A DNA stretch of 64,000 nt from SHVO01 sp964576515 (lineage in GTDB: Bacteria > Pseudomonadota > Alphaproteobacteria > Rhodospirillales > Rhodospirillaceae): NCBI GenBank assembly GCA_964576515.1, contig CAZNUW010000012.1, positions 1-64,000 on the forward strand. Direction: 5' to 3'. The notes under the pieces are model-generated. The model did not search any database, had not been told where the DNA came from, and saw only the letters and a list, made by a program, of their open reading frames with translations. The translations under genes and the position numbers were made by a program. Below are positions 36,237 through 44,468 of this stretch, in pieces. Positions within the stretch are counted from its first letter, which is position 1; every line of letters starts with the position of its first letter.

Positions 36237-36269
36237 TCCTGCTTCGCTCCTGACGGAGCTACGCAGGAT
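36236..36269. repeat. Hairpin abutting the tRNA-Leu 3' end
   Basis: Arms ATCCTGC (36236-36242) and GCAGGAT (36263-36269) enclose a second stem GCTCC/GGAGC with loop TGAC. It begins at the last base of the tRNA CCA. It could guide 3' processing or be a small tRNA-proximal repeat; the function is not shown. Confidence 0.55.
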
Positions 36270-36286
36270 TAAAGTACAAAGACAAA

Positions 36287-36320
36287 AAACCCGGCCCCCA
36301 AAGGCCGGGTTTCTTTTTCT
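36287..36320 (+). terminator. Rho-independent terminator after tRNA-Leu
   Basis: A perfect 10-bp stem AAACCCGGCC/GGCCGGGTTT (36287-36296, 36303-36312) with a 6-base loop is followed by CTTTTTCT. It ends the tRNA transcript and argues that mgtE begins further downstream. Confidence 0.9.
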
Positions 36321-36408
36321 TGATCTCATGTATGGCCTCGGGCACAACGGCCGGGCCAGCGCGAAGCCCGCGCTGTCAGCACACAATTTGCATCCGTCAG
36401 GTGTCGCA

Positions 36409-37836
36409 GTGGCCAGCGCCGAAACGCCATCCTCGCCTCCGCCGTACGCGCGCGCCCGGGGACCGGTCCCGGAAGCGCTCGACGACGGATTCGAGCTGGA
36501 TCCGGCGTTCGTCGAGGACGTCGCGGCGGCCTTGCGCGCCAACGATCAAGAACAGGCCCGCGCCATGGTGGAAGACCTCCACTATGCCGACATGGCCGAC
36601 TTGTTCGAGCGTCTGGACCGGGAAGACCGGCGGCTCCTGACCGAGGCGATCCGCGAGGCGTTCCAGGCCGACGTCCTGCCCGAACTCGACGCCGAAGTGC
36701 GTTACGACGTGATGGACGCTCTCGGGTTCGAGGACTTCGCGGTCGCGCTCACCGAACTGGATTCGGACGACGCCGTGTACGTCGCCGGCAAACTCGACGC
36801 CGAGGAGCGCGCCAAGGTTCTCGAGCGCATGAGCGGCGAAAAGCGCGAGCTGATCGAGCAGGGCCTCGCTTACGCCGAAGACTCCGCGGGCCGCTTGATG
36901 CAGCGCGAACTTGTGGCCGTGCCCTATTACTGGACGGTCGGCGAAACCATCGATTACCTGCGCTCCACCAAGAATGTGCCCGACAAGTTCTTCGGGGTGT
37001 TCGTGGTGGATTCCCGCCACCGGCCCCAAGGGGTCGTGGAACTCCATCGTCTCGTCACCTCCAAACGCCCCGTGCGCATGCAGGACGTGATCGATCCGGA
37101 CATGGACATCATCCAGACCGACATGGACCGGGAAGAAGTGGCCTTCTTGTTCCGTCAGCGCGACTTGGCGGCGGCGCCCGTTGTGGATAAGTCGGGCCGT
37201 CTCATCGGGCAGATCACCATCGACGACATCGTCGACGTGATCGACGAAGAGGCGGGCGCGGACATCTTGAAGATGGCCGGTGTGTCGGAGGTCGAGCAGT
37301 CGAGCCTCTACACCGCCGTCATCGCCACCGCGCAATCGCGGTTCACTTGGCTGGCGATCAATCTCTTCACCGCGTTCATGGCGTCCTACGTCGTAGGCAT
37401 GTTCGCCGGTTCGATCGAGAAGCTGGCGGCGCTCGCCGTGCTGATGCCGATTGTCGCCGGGATGGGCGGCAACGCGGGCACGCAGACGCTCGCGACCGTC
37501 GTGCGCGCCCTGGCCACCCGTGAGTTGGACTCCAGCAACGCCTTGCGCGTCGTCGGCAAGGAACTGTTCGTGGGCCTCATCAACGGGCTCCTGTTCGCGG
37601 CCCTCGTGGGCGCGGTGGCCACCGCCTGGTTCAGCGATCCGATGCTGGGCGCGGTGATTGCCGCGGCGATGGTCGTCAATCTCACCGTTGCGGGGCTTGC
37701 GGGTATTCTCATTCCCTTGGCCCTGGACAAGGCGGGCACCGATCCGGCCGCCTCGGCCGGCGTTTTCCTTACAACCGTCACGGATATTGTGGGTTTCTTC
37801 ACCTTCCTGGGACTTGCAACCTGGGTGCTTCTCTAG
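36409..37836 (+). CDS. mgtE: Magnesium transporter MgtE
   Basis: MgtE is a Mg2+-gated Mg channel of the inner membrane. The open frame starts before the tRNA, but the terminator at 36287-36320 means translation must start after it; GTG 36409 (VASAETPSSPPP, 475 aa) is my choice, with ATG 36328 possible. The N domain (MVEDLHYADMADLFERLDRE), a CBS pair (QDVIDPDMDIIQTDMDREEV ... GRLIGQITIDDIVDVIDEEA) and five C-terminal helices with MPIVAGMGGNAGTQTLATVV, where the family's pore is lined, are in order. Confidence 0.93.
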   Translation: MASAETPSSPPPYARARGPVPEALDDGFELDPAFVEDVAAALRANDQEQARAMVEDLHYADMADLFERLDREDRRLLTEAIREAFQADVLPELDAEVRYDVMDALGFEDFAVALTELDSDDAVYVAGKLDAEERAKVLERMSGEKRELIEQGLAYAEDSAGRLMQRELVAVPYYWTVGETIDYLRSTKNVPDKFFGVFVVDSRHRPQGVVELHRLVTSKRPVRMQDVIDPDMDIIQTDMDREEVAFLFRQRDLAAAPVVDKSGRLIGQITIDDIVDVIDEEAGADILKMAGVSEVEQSSLYTAVIATAQSRFTWLAINLFTAFMASYVVGMFAGSIEKLAALAVLMPIVAGMGGNAGTQTLATVVRALATRELDSSNALRVVGKELFVGLINGLLFAALVGAVATAWFSDPMLGAVIAAAMVVNLTVAGLAGILIPLALDKAGTDPAASAGVFLTTVTDIVGFFTFLGLATWVLL

Positions 37837-37924
37837 TCCCGAAGTAAGTAGAAAACCGCATAGGACGCGGGTACACTTTCCCTTAGGGCCATAGCCTGGA
37901 AGACCCGCGCCTCAAGGACGACTG

Positions 37925-38434
37925 ATGTCTGGTAAAGACGTTCAATACATCACCCCTCCGAACAATCTGCGTCAGAAGCAAAAACTGGCGGGCGTGACCG
38001 GCACGATCGACGGCCTGTGGCTCGACGCGGCCGAGAAGTCGATGGGCAACGCCAAGTTCGACTACCTCGAAGCGGTGGCCGAGGATTTGACGCGCCTGCA
38101 GACGGCCTACGAGGTCGCCCTCAAGGACAAGACCAACCGCGTCGAACGCGTCCAGGAACTCTACGCCATTGTCCAGCTCATCAAGGGGCAGGGCTCCAGT
38201 TTCGGTTATCCCTTGATCTCCAACGTCGGCGCCCAGCTCGCGCGCTTCATCGAGGATTGCGGCGACGACCTGACGGATGCGCAGATGGAAGGCGTGAAGG
38301 TGCACGTCGAAACGCTGCGCCTCATCATGCAGCAGAAGATGGAAGGCGACGGCGGGCCCATGGGCCAGAAGATCGTCGCGGGTCTTGCCTTGGTCATCAA
38401 GAAGATGACCGGCGGCGAGGCGGCCGCCTCTTAG
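37925..38434 (+). CDS. Hpt-like helical protein lacking the phospho-acceptor histidine
   Basis: The 169-aa, largely helical protein has a stretch VQLIKGQGSSFGYPLISNVG (residues 83-102) that aligns with the Hpt core AHxLKGxxxxFG, but the histidine position is Gln84 while Lys87-Gly88 and Phe93-Gly94 are kept. A second helical segment (DAQMEGVKVHVETLRLIMQQ) follows. I infer a degenerate Hpt fold that could bind a response regulator without accepting phosphate. AAGGA precedes the ATG. The match is by eye only. Confidence 0.75.
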   Translation: MSGKDVQYITPPNNLRQKQKLAGVTGTIDGLWLDAAEKSMGNAKFDYLEAVAEDLTRLQTAYEVALKDKTNRVERVQELYAIVQLIKGQGSSFGYPLISNVGAQLARFIEDCGDDLTDAQMEGVKVHVETLRLIMQQKMEGDGGPMGQKIVAGLALVIKKMTGGEAAAS

Positions 38435-38438
38435 CTCT

Positions 38439-39701
38439 TTAGGGCTGTTGCTGCGGCGCTTGCGAGCCGTTGCGCTGGGTCGTCACGACCGGATCCAGCG
38501 GCGTCATGAACTCCCAGCGGCGATAGGCTTCCACGCCGTCCAGCACGATCCCGTCGAACCCGAGATCCATGATGCCCGCGAAGGCGCGCCCGACAATGGC
38601 CTTCCACGCCGGGTTCCAATATTCCACCACGTACTGGCCGGGCCGATCCTGGCCCAGCGCCTGGATCCAGGTGGGTTCGCCGATGCGCCATTCGCGCTGC
38701 CAGTAATAGCGTTCGTCTTCCGCATAGCCGATCGACAGGCGCGCCAGCACCAGGCGGCGCGCGCCGATCTGCTTGAATTTCAGGTGATGGACCTCGTCCT
38801 TGGTGAGCGGGCGGTTGCCCTTATAGAAGGGCTCCGTGATCACCACGTCGTAATTCGTCGCGGCCATGGCCGTCAGCCATTCCTCGCGCGTCTCGTAGTT
38901 GCGGCTGTCCAGCAGCATCACCATGTTCCGCGCCCCGGCCAGGGTCTGCACGTTGCGCGGATTCTCGGGCGAGGGGCGGCGCGTCGGCGCGCGCGCGAAG
39001 TCGTCCGTGTCGTTGAGATCGATGTGCGAGACAACGCCCATGCGCACGGCCGTCTGCAGCGCCGCGGTGGCGTCCGCGGGCGTGCGGCAATGTTCGATGG
39101 TCATGCCTTTCAGGCCCTGTTTCAACATCGCCGCCAAGTCCGCGCCCGGCACGCGCAGGGGCGCGCAGAACTGGCCGTTCAGGATGAAACCGTCGATGCT
39201 TTGGATATAGCGGCGCATCGGCGCGCCGACTTGCGTGATGGTGTCGCGCCGCACGTTCGCCAGCGGGTCGCGTTTGATCTCCGCCAGCTCGAATTCGCGG
39301 TTACTCCAGGTCAGGAGGTCGAACCCCGGCCGCGTGGCCACGACGAAGTCCGGATCGCGCTTTTCCGCGTAGATCGCCAACTCCTCGATCATGTCGCGCA
39401 TGAACGAGCGGTAGTTCGGGATCTCTTGCAGCGGAATGTCCAGCACCTCGATCTCGCCCAACAGCGTGCGGGTGCGGTCGGTCAATTCGGGCGTCTGGGC
39501 GCTCGGAGCGGCCTGCGCGGCGGGCACCGGGATGAGGGGGGCTTGGTCCTGGACCTCTTCGGGCGCTTCTTCGCCCGCGCCTTCAAGACCCGCGCCGATG
39601 CCCGGCGGCGGTCCCAGCGGACGTTCTTGCGCGCTCACCGCGCCGGACAGCGCGACGAGGCAGGTGGTGGCCAACAGAGAATTGAGAATGCGATGAATCA
39701 C
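38439..39701 (-). CDS. Secreted GH114/TM1410-like (alpha/beta)8 protein
   Basis: The start GTG 39701 (VIHRILNSLLATTCLVALSG, with signal peptide to ~GAVSA) overlaps the stop of the upstream oxidoreductase gene (GTGA) and has GGAGCGGG before it, giving 420 aa. A Pro/Ala/Glu-rich linker (~25-65) precedes a barrel whose C-terminal half, LARLSIGYAEDERYYWQREW, QYVVEYWNPAWKAIVGRA and GFDGIVLDGVEAYRRWE, matches the TM1410/GH114 family (endo-alpha-1,4-polygalactosaminidase-like). The residues DG(V)EAYRRWE hold the probable catalytic acid. The substrate here is unknown. Confidence 0.82.
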   Translation of the reverse strand: MIHRILNSLLATTCLVALSGAVSAQERPLGPPPGIGAGLEGAGEEAPEEVQDQAPLIPVPAAQAAPSAQTPELTDRTRTLLGEIEVLDIPLQEIPNYRSFMRDMIEELAIYAEKRDPDFVVATRPGFDLLTWSNREFELAEIKRDPLANVRRDTITQVGAPMRRYIQSIDGFILNGQFCAPLRVPGADLAAMLKQGLKGMTIEHCRTPADATAALQTAVRMGVVSHIDLNDTDDFARAPTRRPSPENPRNVQTLAGARNMVMLLDSRNYETREEWLTAMAATNYDVVITEPFYKGNRPLTKDEVHHLKFKQIGARRLVLARLSIGYAEDERYYWQREWRIGEPTWIQALGQDRPGQYVVEYWNPAWKAIVGRAFAGIMDLGFDGIVLDGVEAYRRWEFMTPLDPVVTTQRNGSQAPQQQP

Positions 39702-40795
39702 GTCACCCGCTCCGCCACCCAATCGGCGATGGCGAGACTAGAGGTCAAACCGGGTGATTCTATGCCGTAAAGGGCAACCAAACCATTAACGCCGGTCTCG
39801 GCGGGCATCTGGATCATGAAATCCTTGGCGGCCTCTCCGGGCCCCTGGATCTTCGGCCGGATGCCGCTATAGCCGGGCCGCAGCGCGCCGTCGGGCAAAC
39901 CCGGCCAATACTGGCGGATCGCCTCGTAAAATAAGGCCTCCCGGCGCTCGTCCACCTGATAATCCAGGGTGTCGACCCATTCGATGTCCGGCCCGAACCG
40001 CCCCTGGCCCGCCAGGTCACGGGTGTAATGCAGGCCCAGGCTCGCTTTGCCCGGCAAAGGGTAAATAAGGCGGGTGAAGGGGGCTTTCCCGGACAGGTAG
40101 AAATAGCTGCCCTTGGCGTAGTGCTGGGGCGGCACGCTCCCCGGGGCGACGCCCGCGATCGCCCGGCCGATCCCTTGCGCGCCCAGTCCGGCGCAGTTGA
40201 TGACGGTCCGGGCCTTGAGGCGCATGGCGTCCGCGCCGCCGGTCTCGATCTCGACCCCGTCGTCGGCGCCTTGGCCGCCCGTCACCGGGCTGTTGTAGGC
40301 GATGGATGCTCCGTGGGCTTCGGCGTCCCCCAGCAGGGCCAGCATCAAGGCATGGCTGTCCACGATCCCGCTTAAAGGGGAGTGCAGCGCCGCCGCGCAG
40401 TGCAGTTCCGGCTCCAGGCCGGCGGCCGCCGCGGCGTCCAGCCAAACGAGGTCCACGCCGCCGTCGTGGGCGTGCTTTTGTAGCGCCTTCAGGCCGTCGA
40501 TCTGGTGCGCGTCGGCGGCGTAGATCAACTTTGTGGTGCGCTTATAGGTCACCCCATAGGCGTCGCAGAAGGCGTACATCTTGTCGCGGCCTTCGATGCA
40601 CAGCCGCTCTTTCAAGCTGCCGTGCACATAGAAAACGCCCGCGTGGATCACTTCGCTGTTGCGCGAACTGGTTTCGGTGCCGAAGGCGTCGGCCTTCTCC
40701 AGGATGACGACCTCGCGCCCCTTGCGCGCCATGGCGCGCGCGACGGCAAGGCCGACCACGCCTGCGCCGATGACGATGCAATCCACTGACTCCAT
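39698..40795 (-). CDS. FAD-dependent oxidoreductase, DAO fold (L-2-hydroxyglutarate oxidase-like)
   Basis: ATG 40795 (MESVDCIVIGAGVVGLAVAR) starts right at the FAD-binding Rossmann motif GAGVVGLAVA; the longer ORF adds an unlikely Arg/Pro-rich lead. FGTETSSRNSEVIHAGVFY (residues ~36-54), TKLIYAAD, and the C-terminal YSGIRPKIQGPGEAAKDFMI are typical of the LhgO/L2HGDH branch of the DAO family. At 365-366 aa it is complete. Its stop overlaps the start of the secreted GH114-like gene, so the two are translationally coupled, an odd pairing of cytosolic and exported products. Confidence 0.88.
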   Translation of the reverse strand: MESVDCIVIGAGVVGLAVARAMARKGREVVILEKADAFGTETSSRNSEVIHAGVFYVHGSLKERLCIEGRDKMYAFCDAYGVTYKRTTKLIYAADAHQIDGLKALQKHAHDGGVDLVWLDAAAAAGLEPELHCAAALHSPLSGIVDSHALMLALLGDAEAHGASIAYNSPVTGGQGADDGVEIETGGADAMRLKARTVINCAGLGAQGIGRAIAGVAPGSVPPQHYAKGSYFYLSGKAPFTRLIYPLPGKASLGLHYTRDLAGQGRFGPDIEWVDTLDYQVDERREALFYEAIRQYWPGLPDGALRPGYSGIRPKIQGPGEAAKDFMIQMPAETGVNGLVALYGIESPGLTSSLAIADWVAERVT

Positions 40796-40848
40796 GCGCG
40801 TGCGCCCCCGAAAGCTTTCGTCGCAAAGTGTGGGCGCGGGCCAGCGGT

Positions 40849-40888
40849 GGGTCAAGCGGGGGCGGGTCAAGCGGGGGCTGGTCAAGTT
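40849..40888. repeat. 15-bp tandem repeat upstream of the oxidoreductase and mipZ
   Basis: Two perfect units GGGTCAAGCGGGGGC (40849-40863, 40864-40878) are followed by a decayed third (TGGTCAAG...). They lie in the 158-bp divergent gap between the oxidoreductase and mipZ. They could be a regulator binding array or a replication-slippage tract. Confidence 0.7.
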
Positions 40889-40953
40889 GCAGCCGCCGCG
40901 TGTGGGGACTAAGATTCCCCCACGAAGTTTTTATAGGTCTTTAGAGTTGGCGT

Positions 40954-41778
40954 ATGCGTCCTAAATCCATCCCGCGGGTCATCGTTTTCGGCAACGAGAA
41001 GGGCGGCACCGGCAAGTCCACCCTGGCCATGCACCTTGCGGTGGCCCTCCTGAACCGTGGCTTGAGCGTCGCCACCGTCGATCTCGACGCGCGTCAGGGC
41101 ACCCTCAGCAAGTATGTCGCCAACCGCAAGCGTTACGCCGAGCGCACCGGCCATCCCATTCCGCAGACGGTCCATCACGCCATCAAGCCGGGCGATGCGG
41201 ACAGCGAAGCCGAGCTTGCGCGCGTCATGGAGGCGACCGCCGCCGCCCAGGTCGTCGTCGTCGATACGCCGGGCTTCGATACCGCGCTCTCGCAGCTCGG
41301 CCATTCCTTCGCCGATGTGATCGTCACGCCGATGAACGATAGTCTGATCGATTTGGATGTGATGTCCGACGTCGATCCCCAGAAGCAATCCATCGCCCGG
41401 CCCAGCCATTACGCCGAGCGCGTCTGGCGCGCGAAGCAGGTCAGGGCCAAGCGCGACGGCGGCACCATGGACTGGGTCGTGTTACGCAACCGCCTGGGTC
41501 AGCTCGAGGCGCGTAACAAGCGCCTGGTGGCCAAGCTTCTGGCGGAACTGTCGCGCCGGATCGGCTTCCGCCTGGTGGACGGCATCGCCGAACGTGTTGT
41601 GTACCGCGAGCTTTTCCTGGATGGTCTGACGGTCGAGGATCTGGCGGCCCTTGCAAAAGACGGCGCGCTCGCTATGTCCCATGTGGCGGCGCGCCAGGAG
41701 TTGCGCGCGCTGATGCTTGCCCTCGGCCTGCTTGCGCCCGCTTTAGAGGACACCTTGGAGACATCCCTCAGCGCCTGA
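40954..41778 (+). CDS. mipZ: Division-plane positioning ATPase MipZ
   Basis: MipZ forms a gradient from the ParB-bound origin poles and blocks FtsZ assembly, placing the septum at mid-cell in alphaproteobacteria. The deviant Walker A motif EKGGTGKSTLAMHLAVALL is at residues ~13-31, followed by VDLDARQGTLSKYVANRKRY, which is specific to MipZ among ParA-like proteins, and DTPGFDT as Walker B. At 274 aa it is complete. It starts a three-gene cluster with a VWA protein and a membrane J-protein. Confidence 0.95.
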   Translation: MRPKSIPRVIVFGNEKGGTGKSTLAMHLAVALLNRGLSVATVDLDARQGTLSKYVANRKRYAERTGHPIPQTVHHAIKPGDADSEAELARVMEATAAAQVVVVDTPGFDTALSQLGHSFADVIVTPMNDSLIDLDVMSDVDPQKQSIARPSHYAERVWRAKQVRAKRDGGTMDWVVLRNRLGQLEARNKRLVAKLLAELSRRIGFRLVDGIAERVVYRELFLDGLTVEDLAALAKDGALAMSHVAARQELRALMLALGLLAPALEDTLETSLSA

Positions 41779-41779
41779 T

Positions 41780-42490
41780 ATGTCCGCAAACAAAACCCCC
41801 ACCGTCCGCTCCTCCGCCGGCGATGTCGCGGCCTTCCTGTCCCAGGCCGCCAAGACGCCCGTGCGCGCCTCCGGCGGAAAGAACGGCCGCTTGATCTTCG
41901 CCATGGACGCGACCGCCAGCCGCGGGCCGACGTGGCAGCAGGCCATGGCGATTCAAAGCGACATGTTCAAGGAGGCCGGCACCGTCGGCGGCCTCGATGT
42001 GCAGTTGGTCTATTATCGCGGCTATCTCGATTTCGGGGCGAGCCCCTGGCTCGGCGATCCCACGCTGGTCGCCAATCTCATGCGCACCGTGAACGTCGAG
42101 GGCGGCACGACCCAGATCGTGCGCGTGCTGCGCCATGCCCTCGCGGAATCCAAACGCGCGAAGGTGAACGCGCTGGTCTTCATCGGCGATGCGGTCGAGG
42201 AATCCCACGACGCCATCGCCGAGGCCGCCGGTCAGTTGGGCCTCGCGGGCGTGCCCGTCTTCGTGTTCCATGAAGGCGGCGGCGAACCGGCGGGCGCGGT
42301 CTTCCGTCAGGTGGCGCGCATCACGCGCGGCGCTTACTCCGCCTTCGATGCGAACAGCGCGCAACAACTGCGCGATCTCCTGAAAGCCGTGGCGGTGTTC
42401 GCCGCCGGCGGGCGCAAGGCGCTTGAGAATTACGGCCGGACCTCCGGAGCTGCGTTGCAGCTCACCCACCAGCTCGGCGGAAAGACCTGA
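41780..42490 (+). CDS. VWA-fold protein with intact MIDAS motif
   Basis: The 236-aa protein has GRLIFAMDATASRGPTWQQA at residues ~37-56, where Asp43-Thr45-Ser47 form a DxTxS metal-ion-dependent adhesion site, the hallmark of VWA domains. Later VEGGTTQIVRVLRHAL and VFIGDAVEESHDAI resemble the remaining MIDAS loops. No signal peptide or membrane helix, so it is cytosolic and would bind protein partners through Mg. It begins one base after mipZ and its stop abuts the J-protein start, so all three are made together. Confidence 0.82.
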   Translation: MSANKTPTVRSSAGDVAAFLSQAAKTPVRASGGKNGRLIFAMDATASRGPTWQQAMAIQSDMFKEAGTVGGLDVQLVYYRGYLDFGASPWLGDPTLVANLMRTVNVEGGTTQIVRVLRHALAESKRAKVNALVFIGDAVEESHDAIAEAAGQLGLAGVPVFVFHEGGGEPAGAVFRQVARITRGAYSAFDANSAQQLRDLLKAVAVFAAGGRKALENYGRTSGAALQLTHQLGGKT

Positions 42491-43233
42491 TGGCGGCGCT
42501 TCTTCTCGGCTTCGCCGCGCTTGTTGCGATCTACTTCCTCTTGAAGTGGTACGCCGACGCCAACGTTAAGCAGATCAAATCGTCGGCCAAATGGATCGGG
42601 GTCGGCATCCTGATTGTCGGCGTCGTGATCCTTGCCGCCACCGGCCGCCTCGGCGCGGCCTTCGGCCTGCTCATGGCGTTCGCCGCTTGGGCGTGGCGCG
42701 TGTTTCACATGGTCAGTTCGGTCCGCCAGTTCGGCAACATGTTCCGCTCCTTCGGTTTCGGCGCGGGCCTTGGGACCGGCGCGGGGGCGGCGGGCGGCGG
42801 CGCGTCCCAGGTCACCAGCGCCTTCCTCGACATGACCCTCGATCTTTCCACCGGCGCCATGGACGGCGACGTCACCGCCGGGCGCTTCCAGGGCCGCCGC
42901 TTGAGCCGGATGACCATGGCCGAGTTGGTCGACCTCTTGCGCGAGGTGGCAAGCGACCCGGATTCCGAACGCCTGGTGGAGGCCTATCTCGACCGAACGC
43001 ACCCCGAGTGGCGCGAGGCCTCCGGGGCGGGGCCAAGTTCACCACCCGCGGCCGCCGGGGCCATGACCCGGGACGAGGCGTTCCGGATCTTAGGTTTGAA
43101 AGAGGGTGCGACCCGCCAGGACGTCAAGGACGCCTACCGCAAACTCATGACCCAGCTCCACCCGGACCGCGGCGGCAGCGACTATCTCGCCGCGAAGGTG
43201 AACCAGGCGAAGGACTTTTTACTGAAGGGCTAG
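42490..43233 (+). CDS. Membrane-anchored J-domain protein
   Basis: The 247-aa protein has two or three N-terminal helices (LLLGFAALVAIYFLLKW; WIGVGILIVGVVILAA; LGAAFGLLMAFAAWAWRVFH), a Gly/Ala-rich stretch (~93-107), and a C-terminal J domain (residues ~190-247, TRDEAFRILGLKEGATRQDV ... LHPDRGGS) with the HPD motif that stimulates DnaK. This is the layout of mitochondrial Pam18/Tim14-type cochaperones. The start shares one base with the VWA gene stop (TGATG). Confidence 0.9.
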   Translation: MAALLLGFAALVAIYFLLKWYADANVKQIKSSAKWIGVGILIVGVVILAATGRLGAAFGLLMAFAAWAWRVFHMVSSVRQFGNMFRSFGFGAGLGTGAGAAGGGASQVTSAFLDMTLDLSTGAMDGDVTAGRFQGRRLSRMTMAELVDLLREVASDPDSERLVEAYLDRTHPEWREASGAGPSSPPAAAGAMTRDEAFRILGLKEGATRQDVKDAYRKLMTQLHPDRGGSDYLAAKVNQAKDFLLKG

Positions 43234-43282
43234 GCGCGCGATAGGGAAAAGTGGGAACCGGTTTTCCCGGCCATCGCGCGCC
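43233..43282. repeat. Alphaproteobacterial dispersed palindrome, core GTGGGAACCGG (copy 2)
   Basis: The outer arms GGCGCGCGAT/ATCGCGCGCC (43233-43242, 43273-43282) and inner GGGAAAA/TTTTCCC enclose the same GTGGGAACCGG core as 14620-14665. It abuts the end of the J-protein gene. Confidence 0.8.
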
Positions 43283-43538
43283 GTTTCTAAAGGGCTAGGC
43301 TCCGAATGGCGGCCACGGAAAGTCACGCCTTGGTCACCCCTCGCGGTGGCTAAATCCCTAAAATTTCGCCGGCGTCGCTCATCTTATTTTCGCCAAAAAA
43401 AGGAGCTTCTTTCATAATTGAGGGGTTGCAAGGGGGGTTGGTTGTCACACTACATATGGCGTGGCAAAACCCACCCGGCCGGGGCCATCCGGGCCGCGGA
43501 TTCAATTATTTGTCCCAACGATCTCGATAAGGATTTTC
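43283..43538 (+). other. Leader region upstream of galU with no gene
   Basis: This part of the 305-bp gap between the J-protein and galU has no supported ORF. It is locally AT-richer near 43380-43420 and contains TTGCAA and, 18 bp on, TACATA (about 43424-43454) as a weak promoter candidate. The last 15 bases carry the galU ribosome-binding site AAGGA. Confidence 0.35.
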
Positions 43539-44411
43539 ATGGTTCAGCGTGTGCGTAAGGCGGTCCTGCCTGTCGCGGGCCTCGGTACGCGGTTTCTGCC
43601 CGCCACCAAGGTCATTCCCAAGGAAATGATCCCGGTCGTCGACAAGCCCGTGGTCCAATACGCGGTCGAGGAAGCCCTCGCGGCGGGCATCGAGGAATTC
43701 ATCTTCGTCAGCGCCGAAGGCAAGGAAGCCATCGCCGCGCATTTCTCCGCCCACCCCGTGCTGGAGCAATCCCTCGGCGCCAAGAAGAAGGACGCCGAAC
43801 TGAAGCTCGTGCGCGCCGCCACCCTCGCACCCTCCGCCCTCAAGACCGTCATCCAGGGCGAACCCTTGGGCCTCGGCCATGCGGTGTGGTGCGCCAAGGA
43901 ACTGGTGGGCCGCGAACCCTTCGCCGTCATCCTTCCCGACGACATGGTCCTCTCGCAAACGCCTTGCATGAAGCAACTCATCGACGCCCACGCCAAGGTC
44001 GGCGGCCACGTCGTCGCGGTCGAGGACGTGCCCAAGGATCAGACCAACCGCTACGGCATTCTCGATGTCGCCTCGGACGACGGGCGTCTCGCCGCCGCGC
44101 GCGGCCTCGTTGAAAAGCCCGCCCCCGACAAGGCGCCCTCGACGCTCGCGATCATTGGCCGTTATGTGCTCGATCCCGCGGTGTTCGACGAACTGGACAA
44201 ACACACCCGCGGCGCCGGCAACGAGATCCAGCTCACCGACGGGCTCAACGCGACCATGCCGCGTGTCGCCTTCCACGGGCTGCGCTTCGAGGGGAAGCGT
44301 TACGACTGCGGAACTAAGGTTGGTTTCGTCGAGGCGAACGTCGCCTTCGCGCTGGCCGATCCGGACCTCGCGCCGCGGCTCAAGCCGCTGCTCGCGCGGT
44401 TGATGAGTTAA
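43539..44411 (+). CDS. galU: UTP-glucose-1-phosphate uridylyltransferase
   Basis: GalU makes UDP-glucose from glucose-1-phosphate and UTP. ATG 43539 follows AAGGA and reads VRKAVLPVAGLGTRFLPATK, with the nucleotide-binding G-x-G-T-R loop and the catalytic Lys region KVIPKEMIPVVDKPVVQYAV. GLGHAVWCAKELVG and RYDCGTKVGFVEANVAFAL are also typical. At 290 aa it is full length. It supplies UDP-glucose to the ugd product encoded 57 bases downstream. Confidence 0.95.
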   Translation: MVQRVRKAVLPVAGLGTRFLPATKVIPKEMIPVVDKPVVQYAVEEALAAGIEEFIFVSAEGKEAIAAHFSAHPVLEQSLGAKKKDAELKLVRAATLAPSALKTVIQGEPLGLGHAVWCAKELVGREPFAVILPDDMVLSQTPCMKQLIDAHAKVGGHVVAVEDVPKDQTNRYGILDVASDDGRLAAARGLVEKPAPDKAPSTLAIIGRYVLDPAVFDELDKHTRGAGNEIQLTDGLNATMPRVAFHGLRFEGKRYDCGTKVGFVEANVAFALADPDLAPRLKPLLARLMS

Positions 44412-44468
44412 AAGGTTTACGGGGGGGCGGGGGCTCGTTTTTTGGTTTTTGCTCCATAGGAGAGTACG

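Noticed and set aside
36058..36408. Upstream extension of mgtE through tRNA-Leu
   Set aside because: The frame passes through the tRNA and its terminator, so it cannot be translated from a message that starts after them.
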